Shown one piece after another: positions 16,879 to 25,296 of a stretch of 64,000 bases of DNA. Position numbers and translations under genes: made by a program. The notes under the pieces are model-generated. The model searched no databases. It worked only from the letters and a program-made list of their open reading frames with translations, and was not told the origin of the DNA. Each line of letters starts with the position of its first letter. The first letter of the stretch is position 1. The DNA is from Paenibacillus woosongensis (GTDB lineage: Bacteria; Bacillota; Bacilli; Paenibacillales; Paenibacillaceae), in the NCBI RefSeq assembly GCF_030122845.1, contig NZ_CP126084.1:5108501-5172500 (forward strand), in the 5' to 3' direction.

Positions 16879-18573
16879 CTAGAAATCGATGGTTCTTCCG
16901 CCCCGTTTATAACGCACGTCATCGTCCCCTTGATCCGGGCTGCCCGGAGCCGAATTGCTGCCGTCCAGCACAGCCTCTTCCTTCACATAGTCCTCCAAGT
17001 CTTCCTTCGGCGTTGCGGTCACTGCGCGCACGTTGGCCCATTCGCGGATTGCCCGGATTTGCTCGGCTTGGGTAATCGACAGCGGCACCGTGTTTACGAT
17101 GGCCCGCTCGAAATCCTCCAATCGAATCGAACGGTCCACCGCATAAGCTTCAAACAAAGCATCAATGACCAATTGTTCGATCTCCGCTCCGACGAAGCCC
17201 TCGCATTTTTCCGCCAAATCGTCCAGCACCTCGTCCGTTAACTGGAAATCCCCAATGACCTCCGGGTGCGTCAGGCGTCTGCCCATATGAACCTTCAGAA
17301 TTTCTTTCCGCTCCCGCTTGGTCGGCAGGTCAACAAAGAAAATTTCATCAAAACGGCCTTTCCGCATAAGCTCCGGAGGCAATCCGGCAATGTTATTGGC
17401 CGTAGCTACCACGAACACCTGGCTTGTCTTCTCCTGCATCCAGGTCAGGAACTGGGCAAACACACGGGCGGATGTCCCGCCGTCGCCGCCGCTGGAGGTC
17501 GCACTGAAGCCCTTCTCGATCTCGTCGATCCACAAAATGCAAGGCGAGATCGCTTCGGCGGTCTTGATCGCCTTGCGCATATTCTCTTCGCTGCTGCCTA
17601 CGAGGCCGCTAAAAATTTTTCCAATATCGAGCCGCAGCAGAGGCAGCTGCCACATGGAGCTGATGGATTTACTGATCAGGCTTTTTCCGCAGCCCGGTAC
17701 GCCTGTGATCAGCACCCCTTTAGGAGAAGGCAGGCCATATTTGCTGGCTGAATCCAGCCAGGATTTATTCCGTCTCGTCAGCCAGCGCTTCAGGTTTTCT
17801 AAGCCGCCGACATCCTCCATCCTCAGTTCGCTGCGGATAAACTCCAAAATGCCCGTCTTCTTGATAATTTGCTCCTTCTCTTCGAGAATAACCTCGACAT
17901 CCCGGATGTCCAGCTGGCCGTCTTCCACCATCGCACGGGCAAATGCATTCTCGGCCTCGGATAGCGTCAAGCCAAGCGCCGCTTTGGCGATGCGCTCCCG
18001 CTCCTCGGCCGTAACTTCGATTTGAATGCGCCCTCTATTCTCGTTAATGGCAATCATTTCATCCAGCACGGTTTTGATTTCGCTAAAGGACGGCAGTTCA
18101 AAATCAACGATAGTGATATCCTTCTGCAGTTCCTCCGGCAGGACTAGAAAGGGCGATGTAAAAATGACATTGATCGGATTCGGGTTCTGCTTAATGCGGA
18201 TCAATATGTCACGCAGCTTCCGGATAACCTGGTAATCCGCTGCTCTCCCTTGACCCCCAAAATAAATATGGAAATCCTGCAGCACGACAATGCAGGGACT
18301 ATCGTATTTCTCAATAAACTCCAGCGCCTTCAAAGGCTGCTTGGTGTCATCGCGGGAATGGCCGCTCACATCCACGATCCCCGTCGTCATGCGCCAAACC
18401 AGCACTTCCCTTGGCGTCTTGATCAGCGCAATATCCTGCGCAATGGAGCGAATGACTGACATGGCGCGGTCTTCCTCCCAGGTCTGGATATATAGGTAAG
18501 GGAACCTTGCCTTTAGCAGATTGGCCAGCAAGGTTCTGATTTTCGATGGCGTTCCTGATACGGGTACAGTCAT
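16879..18573 (-). CDS. Ycf46-like AAA ATPase
   Basis: A protein of about 564 residues. An N-terminal region (1-240) resembles the inactive P-loop-like half of Ycf46 family ATPases (PYLYIQTWEEDRA; IVVLQDFHIYFGG). The active AAA domain has Walker A GVPGCGKS (about 291-298), Walker B LWIDEIEKGF (about 348-357), a GG(D)GGTSARVF sensor/pore region, and Arg-finger RKGRFDEIFFVDLP. The function of bacterial members is poorly defined; a remodelling chaperone role is inferred. A longer frame starts at a TTG (18591), but GGAGG lies inside that extension, 11 bases before the ATG at 18573, which I therefore prefer. It follows the helix-hairpin-helix membrane protein gene by about 25 bp and is probably cotranscribed with it. 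Confidence 0.85.
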   Translation of the reverse strand: MTVPVSGTPSKIRTLLANLLKARFPYLYIQTWEEDRAMSVIRSIAQDIALIKTPREVLVWRMTTGIVDVSGHSRDDTKQPLKALEFIEKYDSPCIVVLQDFHIYFGGQGRAADYQVIRKLRDILIRIKQNPNPINVIFTSPFLVLPEELQKDITIVDFELPSFSEIKTVLDEMIAINENRGRIQIEVTAEERERIAKAALGLTLSEAENAFARAMVEDGQLDIRDVEVILEEKEQIIKKTGILEFIRSELRMEDVGGLENLKRWLTRRNKSWLDSASKYGLPSPKGVLITGVPGCGKSLISKSISSMWQLPLLRLDIGKIFSGLVGSSEENMRKAIKTAEAISPCILWIDEIEKGFSATSSGGDGGTSARVFAQFLTWMQEKTSQVFVVATANNIAGLPPELMRKGRFDEIFFVDLPTKRERKEILKVHMGRRLTHPEVIGDFQLTDEVLDDLAEKCEGFVGAEIEQLVIDALFEAYAVDRSIRLEDFERAIVNTVPLSITQAEQIRAIREWANVRAVTATPKEDLEDYVKEEAVLDGSNSAPGSPDQGDDDVRYKRGGRTIDF

Positions 18574-18597
18574 TGGCGTTCCTGCCTCCAAATCAAA

Positions 18598-19542
18598 TTA
18601 ATAGTCGATGATCCTGCCTGACGTAGGTGAATTTATCGGATCATTACTCTTGTGCGAGAAAACAACAAGGGGCGCGATCCGATCAAGGGTATACTTTTTC
18701 AGCCCCATGACATCTGAGAAATGCTCTAAGGACTTGAACCCTCCCAGCTCTTCACGCTTCATCATGACACGTTTGGCGAGGATCGTTCCGATTCCCGGAA
18801 GCGAGGCAATTTGAGCCTCAGATGCCGTATTGATATCCATGATGTCCCCCTCCAGCAGAGGCCTCTTCAGCGGCGGCGGCATAGTGCCGGATGAAGGAGG
18901 TTCGTTATCCATTGACGAGGGCATACCTCCAAATGGAGGCGGTACGGCGCCCTGGGGCGGAGGCATACCGCCTGATGGAGGTGGTACATTACCCAGCGGA
19001 GGAGGCATGCTGCCTAATGGAGGCGGCACGTGACCCACCGGCGGAGGCACGCTTCCAAATGGAGGCGGCACGGTGCCCTGTGGTGAGCTCATACCTTCTG
19101 GTGCCGGCATATTGTAAGGCGGCAGCTCTACCGTCCTTGGCACTGGCGGCATATTATGCGGCAACGCGCGGCCATAAGGCGCTGCATTGAAGTGGCTCTG
19201 ACTCTCCTGCCACATTTGCTGCGATCTCTGCTGTTCCATTTCCTTGATTGCAGCAAGCTGAACCAAATAATCCTGGCGAATGGTGAAGGCATGGATAATA
19301 GATACAATCCACATCGTAAATACAATGCTTGCGCCGACCCCAGAGCCGGACATCATAAACGCCCCTATAAGCAGCCCAAGATACATAAACCCGAAATTGC
19401 GCCAGACGTGATTCTTCACTCTGACCCCGGCGTATAAAAAGGCCACAAAACTAGTAAGCCCGAGAGGCACAAAGGTAGCCGCAACCCACCAGCTAGCCGC
19501 GATCCCTGAAGGCTGACTTGGGTTCGTATATTTCTGACTCAC
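18598..19542 (-). CDS. Membrane protein with proline-rich linker and ComEA-like HhH domain
   Basis: A 314-residue protein. Three hydrophobic stretches lie near 17-39, 50-66 and 68-88. A linker (about 120-225) is built of about ten imperfect PPPxGxxPPP repeats. A C-terminal helix-hairpin-helix region (about 232-290; DINTASEAQIASLPGIG then AKRVMMKREELGG) is the ComEA/T2SK type, a fold used for DNA binding or protein contacts. Topology suggests the HhH part is cytoplasmic or external depending on the helices; I cannot decide. It starts with GTG at 19542, with a run of six G just upstream. Being followed by the AAA ATPase gene suggests a joint role at the membrane, but no pathway is recognised. 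Confidence 0.75.
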   Translation of the reverse strand: MSQKYTNPSQPSGIAASWWVAATFVPLGLTSFVAFLYAGVRVKNHVWRNFGFMYLGLLIGAFMMSGSGVGASIVFTMWIVSIIHAFTIRQDYLVQLAAIKEMEQQRSQQMWQESQSHFNAAPYGRALPHNMPPVPRTVELPPYNMPAPEGMSSPQGTVPPPFGSVPPPVGHVPPPLGSMPPPLGNVPPPSGGMPPPQGAVPPPFGGMPSSMDNEPPSSGTMPPPLKRPLLEGDIMDINTASEAQIASLPGIGTILAKRVMMKREELGGFKSLEHFSDVMGLKKYTLDRIAPLVVFSHKSNDPINSPTSGRIIDY

Positions 19543-19685
19543 ACCATCCCCCCTTACTGCAGTTCTTCGATTATGTAGTACTCTATAACTCCTCGGATAC
19601 CCGGTCTAAATGCATTTTTAATAGATATATACGAATTTCATCCAAAAAGGAAGCACTTTCTATTCGGACGCTAGCATAATTTACA

Positions 19686-19757
19686 ATAAAAAAACACCCT
19701 CTAGAACTTTATCGGAAGAACCAAGGAGATTCTCCAATAAACCTTTCAAGGGTGCAT
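19686..19757 (-). terminator. Terminator-like structure after the signalling peptide gene
   Basis: CACCCT (19695-19700) pairs with AGGGTG (19749-19754) and encloses a smaller GGAGA/TCTCC hairpin. On the minus strand the structure runs into a tract of seven T. The long outer loop makes it weaker than the others in the window. Confidence 0.6.
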
Positions 19758-19784
19758 GTCACGATAATTCAATTGCCCTACAGC

Positions 19785-19925
19785 CTATCCTCCCAGGCCA
19801 TGAATCAGCGGCTTGATTCCAGGTTCGTTATACATGACGCCAGCCAGACCTCCGACCCCTTCAGAAACAGCCAAAATTAATACAAGACTGCATACAATCA
19901 ACAGCACGGATTTACCTTTTCTCAT
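19785..19925 (-). CDS. Candidate quorum-sensing pro-peptide (AloP/PapR-like)
   Basis: This small frame encodes 46 residues. It begins MRKGK, continues with a hydrophobic export segment (SVLLIVCSLVLILAV, about 6-20), then a Gly-rich stretch and the polar tail VMYNEPGIKPLIHGLGG. That layout, positive N-terminus, hydrophobic core and short C-terminal tail, is the standard form of RRNPP pro-peptides that are exported, trimmed and re-imported. AAGGA lies four to five bases before the ATG, within the receptor gene, whose last 14 bases overlap this start. The overlap with an AimR/PlcR-like receptor strongly supports the pairing. The mature peptide is probably a C-terminal 5-10-mer; the exact cut is unknown. 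Confidence 0.75.
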   Translation of the reverse strand: MRKGKSVLLIVCSLVLILAVSEGVGGLAGVMYNEPGIKPLIHGLGG

Positions 19926-21300
19926 GGTTTCCTTGCACCTCGCTTATTAATTTTGCATACCTGTTCTTCATTTCCGGCGTTGCCCAAGCCCGATACTTCT
20001 CAAATAGCCCCACACACCGAATAACGACCGATTCGTTATAGAAATCAGCACAGCAGTCCAAGCAGGCCAGTATATAATTCATTCCTGTCTCAGCACGTTC
20101 TGTAGACAAATAGTAGGCAGCCAGCTCCGCCAACAATCGCGCATGCTGATCGGCTGCAATCTGCGCATGATAACTCCCGAATGCATGCCCACGTCCCTCG
20201 AACTTCAAATGCGGGCCGAAACGCTCCAGAATATCATCCACCTGAAAATGATGGCGGTTCGCCGCCTCCGTTATTTTCAGGAGGGCTGACACCCGCTCGC
20301 TATCATGAGCAGCCGCATACTTTACGTAATCCGGCAATACTTCCAGTTGCCCGGCCATCAGTCGGTATAGACAGGCATTGGCCCGGCCCCATTCCTTAAA
20401 CTGATTCATGATGATGCGCTCTGTCTCACTGCAGCTCTGCACCCAGCCTGGCTCCGTATATAACGAAACGAAGTCAAGGGCCTGCTCGTAATCTTCCCGC
20501 GCCTCACAAACGTTAGCCTGCAGCAAATTGGCATAGAGAATGTAGAAAAGCAGCGGCCTTCGCGTTTCTTCTTGAACGAGTGCAGAAGGAAGCTCGCTTC
20601 GCGAATTCGCACTGGAACTCATTGCATACTGAAACCTCGCTTTACGCCCCAGCTCCTCCGCGAGTTCCCCAACTTTAGCCCAGCGTTGATTGGCAGCATA
20701 GATATCCGCCAGGCTTTTAAGGGCATCTAATTGATCCTGTTCTTCCAAGCGTTCTACGTAAGGCTCAAAAGAAGCCGCCAAATTCATATTGGCCTCCCGG
20801 TCATCGCCCAGATGAATCGTAAATAAACGATACTGACAGAGGGCCAATCGTTCGGAATGCTGGTATTTCTCACTCTCGGCGACACATTGGTATAACAACG
20901 ATGCCGCATCTTTCCTTCCTGCCTGATACCACTGCTCCGCCAGCTCAAACAAATATGGGGCGTAGGCTAAATTGTCCATGATCGCATGGATGATTCGCTG
21001 GATGCAGCTTAGCTTGTCCAATTCAGCACAGCGCCGAAGCAGTGCCCCCAGCCTGCGCCAATTCGGCGACGACTGTACCAGGCACTCCTCAACATACAAC
21101 TCGTATAAGCTGCCCTCCGCCAACCCCATACCCGCACTAATCCGATCGACCTGAAGCATCGACATCGGCTTGCGGTGATTAATCAGACTGCTAAGCGTCC
21201 CCGCATTCACACCTGAAAAATCCGCAAATTGATGAAGCGTCAGGCCTTTCCCTTGAATATAATTCTCCAAAAGCTGTCGGATCGTGGTGGCTGGTTGCAT
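19912..21300 (-). CDS. AimR/Alo-like RRNPP receptor, HTH plus TPR regulator
   Basis: A 462-residue cytoplasmic regulator. The N-terminal 65 residues are an Xre-type helix-turn-helix (LHQFADFSGVNAGTLSSLINHRKP). The remainder is alpha-helical with irregular tetratricopeptide-like repeats (for example YAPYLFELAEQWYQAGRKDAASLLYQCV and LDALKSLADIYAANQRWAKVGELAEEL), the peptide-binding part in RRNPP sensors. The length and a single HTH fit AimR-like receptors, of which many Alo (AimR-like operon) paralogues are described in Paenibacillus polymyxa. The gene for its presumed cognate peptide overlaps its 3' end. ATG 21300 is preceded by AAGGAGG. It is divergent from the small Xre gene at 21500; the target promoters are unknown, but neighbouring accessory operons are obvious candidates. 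Confidence 0.85.
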   Translation of the reverse strand: MQPATTIRQLLENYIQGKGLTLHQFADFSGVNAGTLSSLINHRKPMSMLQVDRISAGMGLAEGSLYELYVEECLVQSSPNWRRLGALLRRCAELDKLSCIQRIIHAIMDNLAYAPYLFELAEQWYQAGRKDAASLLYQCVAESEKYQHSERLALCQYRLFTIHLGDDREANMNLAASFEPYVERLEEQDQLDALKSLADIYAANQRWAKVGELAEELGRKARFQYAMSSSANSRSELPSALVQEETRRPLLFYILYANLLQANVCEAREDYEQALDFVSLYTEPGWVQSCSETERIIMNQFKEWGRANACLYRLMAGQLEVLPDYVKYAAAHDSERVSALLKITEAANRHHFQVDDILERFGPHLKFEGRGHAFGSYHAQIAADQHARLLAELAAYYLSTERAETGMNYILACLDCCADFYNESVVIRCVGLFEKYRAWATPEMKNRYAKLISEVQGNHEKR

Positions 21301-21499
21301 GGATAGAACCTCCTTTCGATAAGATGGGAATTTTATTTCTCTTAGAGGAAATAATGCTTTTTAGTATAGAAACCTCCCTTCATTAAGTAATTTGATTAAC
21401 ACCTTTATATTACCATTAAAACCCTTTTTGTTGAATACTTTATCTGTAGATTCCATTATACCGGAGGGATAATTAGTATTAAAAGGAGAATATTCCAGG

Positions 21500-21763
21500 T
21501 TGAATAACGGGAAGATTAAGGCTTCTATAGGAAAAGTATTGAAGTCGCTACGAATAAAACAAAATCTAAGCCAAGAAGACTTGGCAGGAATTTGCCAAGT
21601 TGACCGATCCTATATTTCGATGATTGAGGTAGGCCGAAACGAGCCTTCGGTAACTAAAATATTTGAGCTTTGTGCAGGGTTGAAGATCAAGCCGTCTGAT
21701 TTCTTACGGCTGGTGGAAATTGAAATGGAGAAGTACACAAACATCACAAAAAAGAGTGATTAA
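21500..21763 (+). CDS. Small Xre-family HTH regulator
   Basis: An 87-residue protein made almost entirely of a Cro/C1-type helix-turn-helix (VLKSLRIKQNLSQEDLAGI then YISMIEVGRNEPSVTKIFELCAGL), with a short charged tail. It starts with TTG at 21500; AAAAGGAG lies about ten bases upstream. It is monocistronic, with a strong terminator at 21768-21799, and is convergent with the nuclease-kinase operon and divergent from the AimR-like receptor. Such single-domain repressors often control neighbouring mobile or defence genes; its target here is not known. Confidence 0.85.
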   Translation: MNNGKIKASIGKVLKSLRIKQNLSQEDLAGICQVDRSYISMIEVGRNEPSVTKIFELCAGLKIKPSDFLRLVEIEMEKYTNITKKSD

Positions 21764-21767
21764 AAAG

Positions 21768-21799
21768 GGCCTTGCGACACTTAATCGCAAGGCTTTTTT
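21768..21799 (+). terminator. Rho-independent terminator of the small Xre gene
   Basis: GCCTTGCGA and TCGCAAGGC form a 9-bp stem followed by TTTTTTA, directly after the stop codon. Confidence 0.92.
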
Positions 21800-21898
21800 A
21801 CGTATGTTACCCTTGTAAGAAGTTATACAGTATGTATTTAAATTAGTTTTAAAAAAGTTTATAAAGATCATTTTTGTTAAACTGGTAATACATCGCTT

Positions 21899-23041
21899 CT
21901 ATTGAAGATACTCAATAAGGGCTCTTCGCCAAATTCTAATCCATTCACCGTTATTTTTTATTTCCTCCATGAGAATATTTTTTTCTTCTGCTGTTACCCA
22001 GTTGTTTTCAGCCTCTTTTAAAAGTTTTCCTACATCCACTGCCCTACTATTTATTCGTGCTTCTAAGTCTGCAAATGCAAACATGTACTGGCGCCAGCTT
22101 AATGCTAACCATGGTTTATCTGGTGTATCCTCCATATGTTTTAATATCTGGACTGAATACGGATTTCTTAAGAATTCTTTACTAATTAAATTATTTCTTT
22201 GAACACGAATCAAATCTGACTCTCGCAAGAATGCCATTAAATTTTCTTCAAACCAGTATGGTAATTGTCCTCCCCCAGCTTTTGGCTCCTCAAATCTAGA
22301 ACTAGTGAATCTCCTAAGGTTGAAGAACTTCCCCGTTGCACATGAGCTTGCCCCCGCTGCTTTCCAGAGAACAAAATCTGAGGAGCAAAATCCTACAAGA
22401 ACATTCAGCCCTGCTTCCTCTAAAATATGAATTAATTTCATTGCATTTACAAGCTCTTCAGTATCAGATAGTTCCTTACGCGGAATAACCTCACTAACGA
22501 AGACCAAATATATACGATCAGCATCAGCTTGGCTAATAATTGAAGCTATATGATTTGGTCTAGTCTCAGAAGATAAATCATTAAGACCTACCAATACTGT
22601 TTGCAAAGGTTCAATGTTAATATTTCTTGCCTCTTGCGCAAAGAAATTACCTATATTTATCATCATAGAATAGTATTCATTAGTATATTTACGAGGAGCA
22701 AAGACTGGAGAACAAGCCGAGTGACAATTAATTCTCTTACAGGTAGACACTATATTCCTAACTACGCTCTGCCACCATTTCTCTTCAGTTATAATTGCAG
22801 TATCAACATCAGAAGGAAAATAAGACCACTGGCGTAACTTTCCCCTTTCGCTTCTTGGGAAGTACAACTGAGGATCAAATATCGTCTCAAAATTCGCCTT
22901 ATCTCTCATTTTGGTAATTTGAGCAATAATCTTTTCTTCGTCGTAGTTTACCGGACTTAGTATAGCTCCTTTATAAGAGGACAAATGTTTTTCATGTATA
23001 AGATTAATAGTATCGTGCCCCATTTGATGATAGACACTCAT
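21899..23041 (-). CDS. Unrecognised 380-residue protein, third gene of kinase operon
   Basis: I cannot name this family. The protein is soluble, without signal peptide or membrane segments. The central part (about 165-270) alternates hydrophobic strands and helices (LQTVLVGLNDLS, DRIYLVFVSEVIP, LNVLVGFCSSDFVLWKAAGASSCATG), which looks like part of a TIM barrel of the kind found in tRNA-guanine-transglycosylase-like proteins; this is a weak impression. The segment SSCATGKFFNLRRFT and a Cys-containing stretch CKRINCHSACSP (about 100-112) are candidate active-site or metal sites. It starts at ATG 23041 behind GGGGGTATGGATAG, 13 bp after the kinase gene, so it is expressed with the kinase and the nuclease-like protein. 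Its base composition is AT-rich like its operon partners. Confidence 0.6.
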   Translation of the reverse strand: MSVYHQMGHDTINLIHEKHLSSYKGAILSPVNYDEEKIIAQITKMRDKANFETIFDPQLYFPRSERGKLRQWSYFPSDVDTAIITEEKWWQSVVRNIVSTCKRINCHSACSPVFAPRKYTNEYYSMMINIGNFFAQEARNINIEPLQTVLVGLNDLSSETRPNHIASIISQADADRIYLVFVSEVIPRKELSDTEELVNAMKLIHILEEAGLNVLVGFCSSDFVLWKAAGASSCATGKFFNLRRFTSSRFEEPKAGGGQLPYWFEENLMAFLRESDLIRVQRNNLISKEFLRNPYSVQILKHMEDTPDKPWLALSWRQYMFAFADLEARINSRAVDVGKLLKEAENNWVTAEEKNILMEEIKNNGEWIRIWRRALIEYLQ

Positions 23042-23054
23042 CTATCCATACCCC

Positions 23055-23903
23055 CTATACAATTACTTTATTCCAAGCTTGTTTTAATTGATCTGTTTTT
23101 CTAAAGCGCCCAACTGACCAGGGAGAAACCATTTTCTGCAGCAGTTCTAATCCATTATCTTTACATTTTTGAACAAAGTCAGGACTACAATCCTCACGAC
23201 TTATTATTCTAGTGACAACATCACTCAGATTGTCCCCTTTTCGATGATAAGGATGAATACCAAATAAACATAAGGAGAACGTCACGCCTAGTGAAAATTG
23301 ATCAGTCCTCCAATCAATTAGCTCCTTTTGATTATTTAATTGTTCTGGGGCAGAATAATAAGGTGAACCTGGCCCATGTAATAGCCATGTTTGAGTTAAG
23401 GATTCACTGTTCAAATCTCGTACTAAACCAAAATCAACTATTACTGGGGTTTTTTCGTCATCCCTAAACATTATATTGTCTGGCTTAATATCCCTATGAA
23501 CAAGACCGTGGGAAGAGATATGGGAGAGCGCGCTGATTAAGCAATCGCCAATACTATGAAATTGCTTAATACATATTGTTCCTTTTTTTAGCTTCTCACT
23601 TAATGATCCACCAGAAAGAAATTCCTCCAGTGAATACAAAAAAGTATTACCTTTATATTCATAAGATGTTACTTGCTTAAGCTTACCGATATTTGGGTGG
23701 TCACAAATTAACATTGCTTCAATTTCTCTTTGGGTTCTTTCACTTACTTTAGAGGACTTAAACACCTTTAAAGCAATATCAAATCCTTCTTTTGTAACCA
23801 CGTGGTAAGTCTCTTTAAATGCCCCTTCTCCACTCCCCCCAATAAAATTCAATTTTAAGTCCGAGCAAATTGATTTTGCTACTTCGTTTAAAATGGTCGG
23901 CAT
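23055..23903 (-). CDS. Hanks-type serine/threonine protein kinase
   Basis: A 282-residue kinase with no membrane segment or PASTA domains, hence unlike the housekeeping PrkC. All catalytic elements are present: Gly loop GGSGEGAFKETYHV (22-35), Lys46 in ALKVF, HRDIKPDN (136-143) with catalytic Asp138, DFG (157-159), and an APE motif (185-187) after an activation loop LLHGPGSPYYS. It is therefore predicted to be active. The start ATG 23903 follows AGGAGGTG. It sits between a PD-(D/E)XK-like gene (11 bp upstream) and an unrecognised gene (13 bp downstream). Small cytosolic kinases in such clusters can act in anti-phage systems or abortive infection, phosphorylating the partner or host targets; that role here is inference. 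Confidence 0.92.
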   Translation of the reverse strand: MPTILNEVAKSICSDLKLNFIGGSGEGAFKETYHVVTKEGFDIALKVFKSSKVSERTQREIEAMLICDHPNIGKLKQVTSYEYKGNTFLYSLEEFLSGGSLSEKLKKGTICIKQFHSIGDCLISALSHISSHGLVHRDIKPDNIMFRDDEKTPVIVDFGLVRDLNSESLTQTWLLHGPGSPYYSAPEQLNNQKELIDWRTDQFSLGVTFSLCLFGIHPYHRKGDNLSDVVTRIISREDCSPDFVQKCKDNGLELLQKMVSPWSVGRFRKTDQLKQAWNKVIV

Positions 23904-23914
23904 ATTAACACCTC

Positions 23915-24328
23915 CTAGTTTTCAACGAATCCCATCGCCTTCTCCCTAAGCCATGGTTGCAAAGGTTCTGTCTCATAAGCATCTTGAGCAATGTTAATAC
24001 CGCCATCTGCTAGATAACATAAACCTACACCTCTTTTTCTAAATTCTAGACTATACCTCGAAGCATTATTAATTTCAGTTTCAGGAAGAAGCACGTATGA
24101 TAAATCGGCAAAACACTGATTACGATAAGCCTGTTGAAGAGCAGTCTTCCATTTGGTTAATTTCGCCTCAATTGCAATTACCTTTCCTTCTGGGGAAACT
24201 ACAATAATATCTGTTCTTCCTCTTTGATAATCAAATTCTGTTCCGTATTTAACCTCCCCCCAAGGAGAATCCGTCGTTTTAAGTTGATCCACAAACTGTA
24301 GTACTAGAGCCTTCTCATCTTGAAACAC
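23915..24328 (-). CDS. PD-(D/E)XK-like nuclease, first gene of kinase operon
   Basis: A 137-residue protein. The central segment shows the restriction-nuclease fold signature: Glu31 (YGTEFDY), Asp40 (GRTDIIVV), then Glu54-Ala-Lys56 (VIAIEAKLTKW), with a following helix containing Gln residues (ALQQAYRN). That is the E-D-(E)xK order seen in PD-(D/E)XK and NERD-like enzymes, so nucleolytic activity is possible. It starts with GTG 24328 behind GGAGG at an eight-base spacing. The kinase follows after 11 bp. Upstream, 24360-24420 is AT-rich with TATA-like sequence and is the likely promoter. It could alternatively be a DNA-binding relative that has lost activity, but the key acidic residues and Lys are intact. 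Confidence 0.7.
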   Translation of the reverse strand: MFQDEKALVLQFVDQLKTTDSPWGEVKYGTEFDYQRGRTDIIVVSPEGKVIAIEAKLTKWKTALQQAYRNQCFADLSYVLLPETEINNASRYSLEFRKRGVGLCYLADGGINIAQDAYETEPLQPWLREKAMGFVEN

Positions 24329-24463
24329 AGGCCATTCCTCCGTATATTTAAGTTACCTCTGGGGTGTTAGGAAAAATCCCGTTTTCCTTAACTCTACTAT
24401 ATATTACATAATATTGGTACTGCTGTCTTAAACTTCGTTTGTAAATAATTGTATATCTCCTTT

Positions 24464-25291
24464 TTAATAAACAATTTCAATTTGCCGCAGCTCCAAGAGC
24501 TCCATAAATAATGAGTTATCCATCGCTCCCTCAATAATGGTATGCTCTGTAATCCCGTTATTTATTTCCCTGTACAATAATTTTCTTGCCGGATCTCTAT
24601 AACTGCTAACTAATTCTGCTATCGGCAATCCTTTTCTTACACGTGCTTGAAGCATTAAATCGTTACTAATAATACGAACCTTAACCCTATTTCTAATCTC
24701 TAAAGAGATATTATCAAATCTATAATAGCAGTGATCAACAATACGATATAAGTCACGATCAAGTCCGATGAAATTAATATCTAGCGTTGGAAATACGTCA
24801 CGTATAAGATTCGATAACCATAATAAAGAATACTCCCCTTTGTTTCGACCGCTGTAGAAGTAGGTGTTGAACAAAACATTAATTCTTGTCTCGACCTGAT
24901 GGATGGGGGTATATTTGATCGCTTCAGCCAATGACTGGATGGTTAGAAAGGAACGTATTGCACAGCTTTGATATTTCGATAGTGCATGCTGCTTCGGAGA
25001 GTACATTTCGTGGAAGTATTGAACAAACATCGTTTCATCTATGAGAATTAATTTGTTAAACTGACTGAAAAAGTGAACATACCTTAAATCGGCATCTTCA
25101 TTTAGCCTCAATTCGTCTACGATCGTCTGTGAGATAATAATTGGATGCCCCTGAATAAATTCATTAGGCAGTTGATAGCCATAACGAAAGAAAGCCAGCT
25201 CGTGAACTGAAATAGCCGCTGTGTCATAGAGGAATACGCTTTGCGAGGTATCGAGGATATCCATGATTTCTTCAAAATCCGTAATGAACAT
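24464..25291 (-). CDS. PIN-like domain protein of HTH-ImmA operon
   Basis: A 275-residue protein. Features of a PIN-type RNase are visible: Asp23 in FLYDTAAISVHE, Glu60 in ISQTIVDELRL, and a late SNDLMLQARV motif (near 210) that resembles the TND element of PIN domains. The extra length compared with classical VapC toxins (about 130 residues) includes a helical insertion in the middle. ATG 25291 lies five bases after the stop of the peptidase gene, with AAAGGG about ten bases upstream, so translation is linked. It is the last gene of a three-gene operon (HTH, ImmA/IrrE peptidase, PIN-like). A toxin or effector role controlled by the two upstream proteins is inferred. No separate antitoxin gene is seen. 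Confidence 0.6.
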   Translation of the reverse strand: MFITDFEEIMDILDTSQSVFLYDTAAISVHELAFFRYGYQLPNEFIQGHPIIISQTIVDELRLNEDADLRYVHFFSQFNKLILIDETMFVQYFHEMYSPKQHALSKYQSCAIRSFLTIQSLAEAIKYTPIHQVETRINVLFNTYFYSGRNKGEYSLLWLSNLIRDVFPTLDINFIGLDRDLYRIVDHCYYRFDNISLEIRNRVKVRIISNDLMLQARVRKGLPIAELVSSYRDPARKLLYREINNGITEHTIIEGAMDNSLFMELLELRQIEIVY

Positions 25292-25296
25292 ATCAT

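Noticed and set aside
16708..17241. Plus-strand open frame of 177 codons
   Set aside because: It starts in the inverted-repeat element and runs antisense to the AAA ATPase; no protein features.
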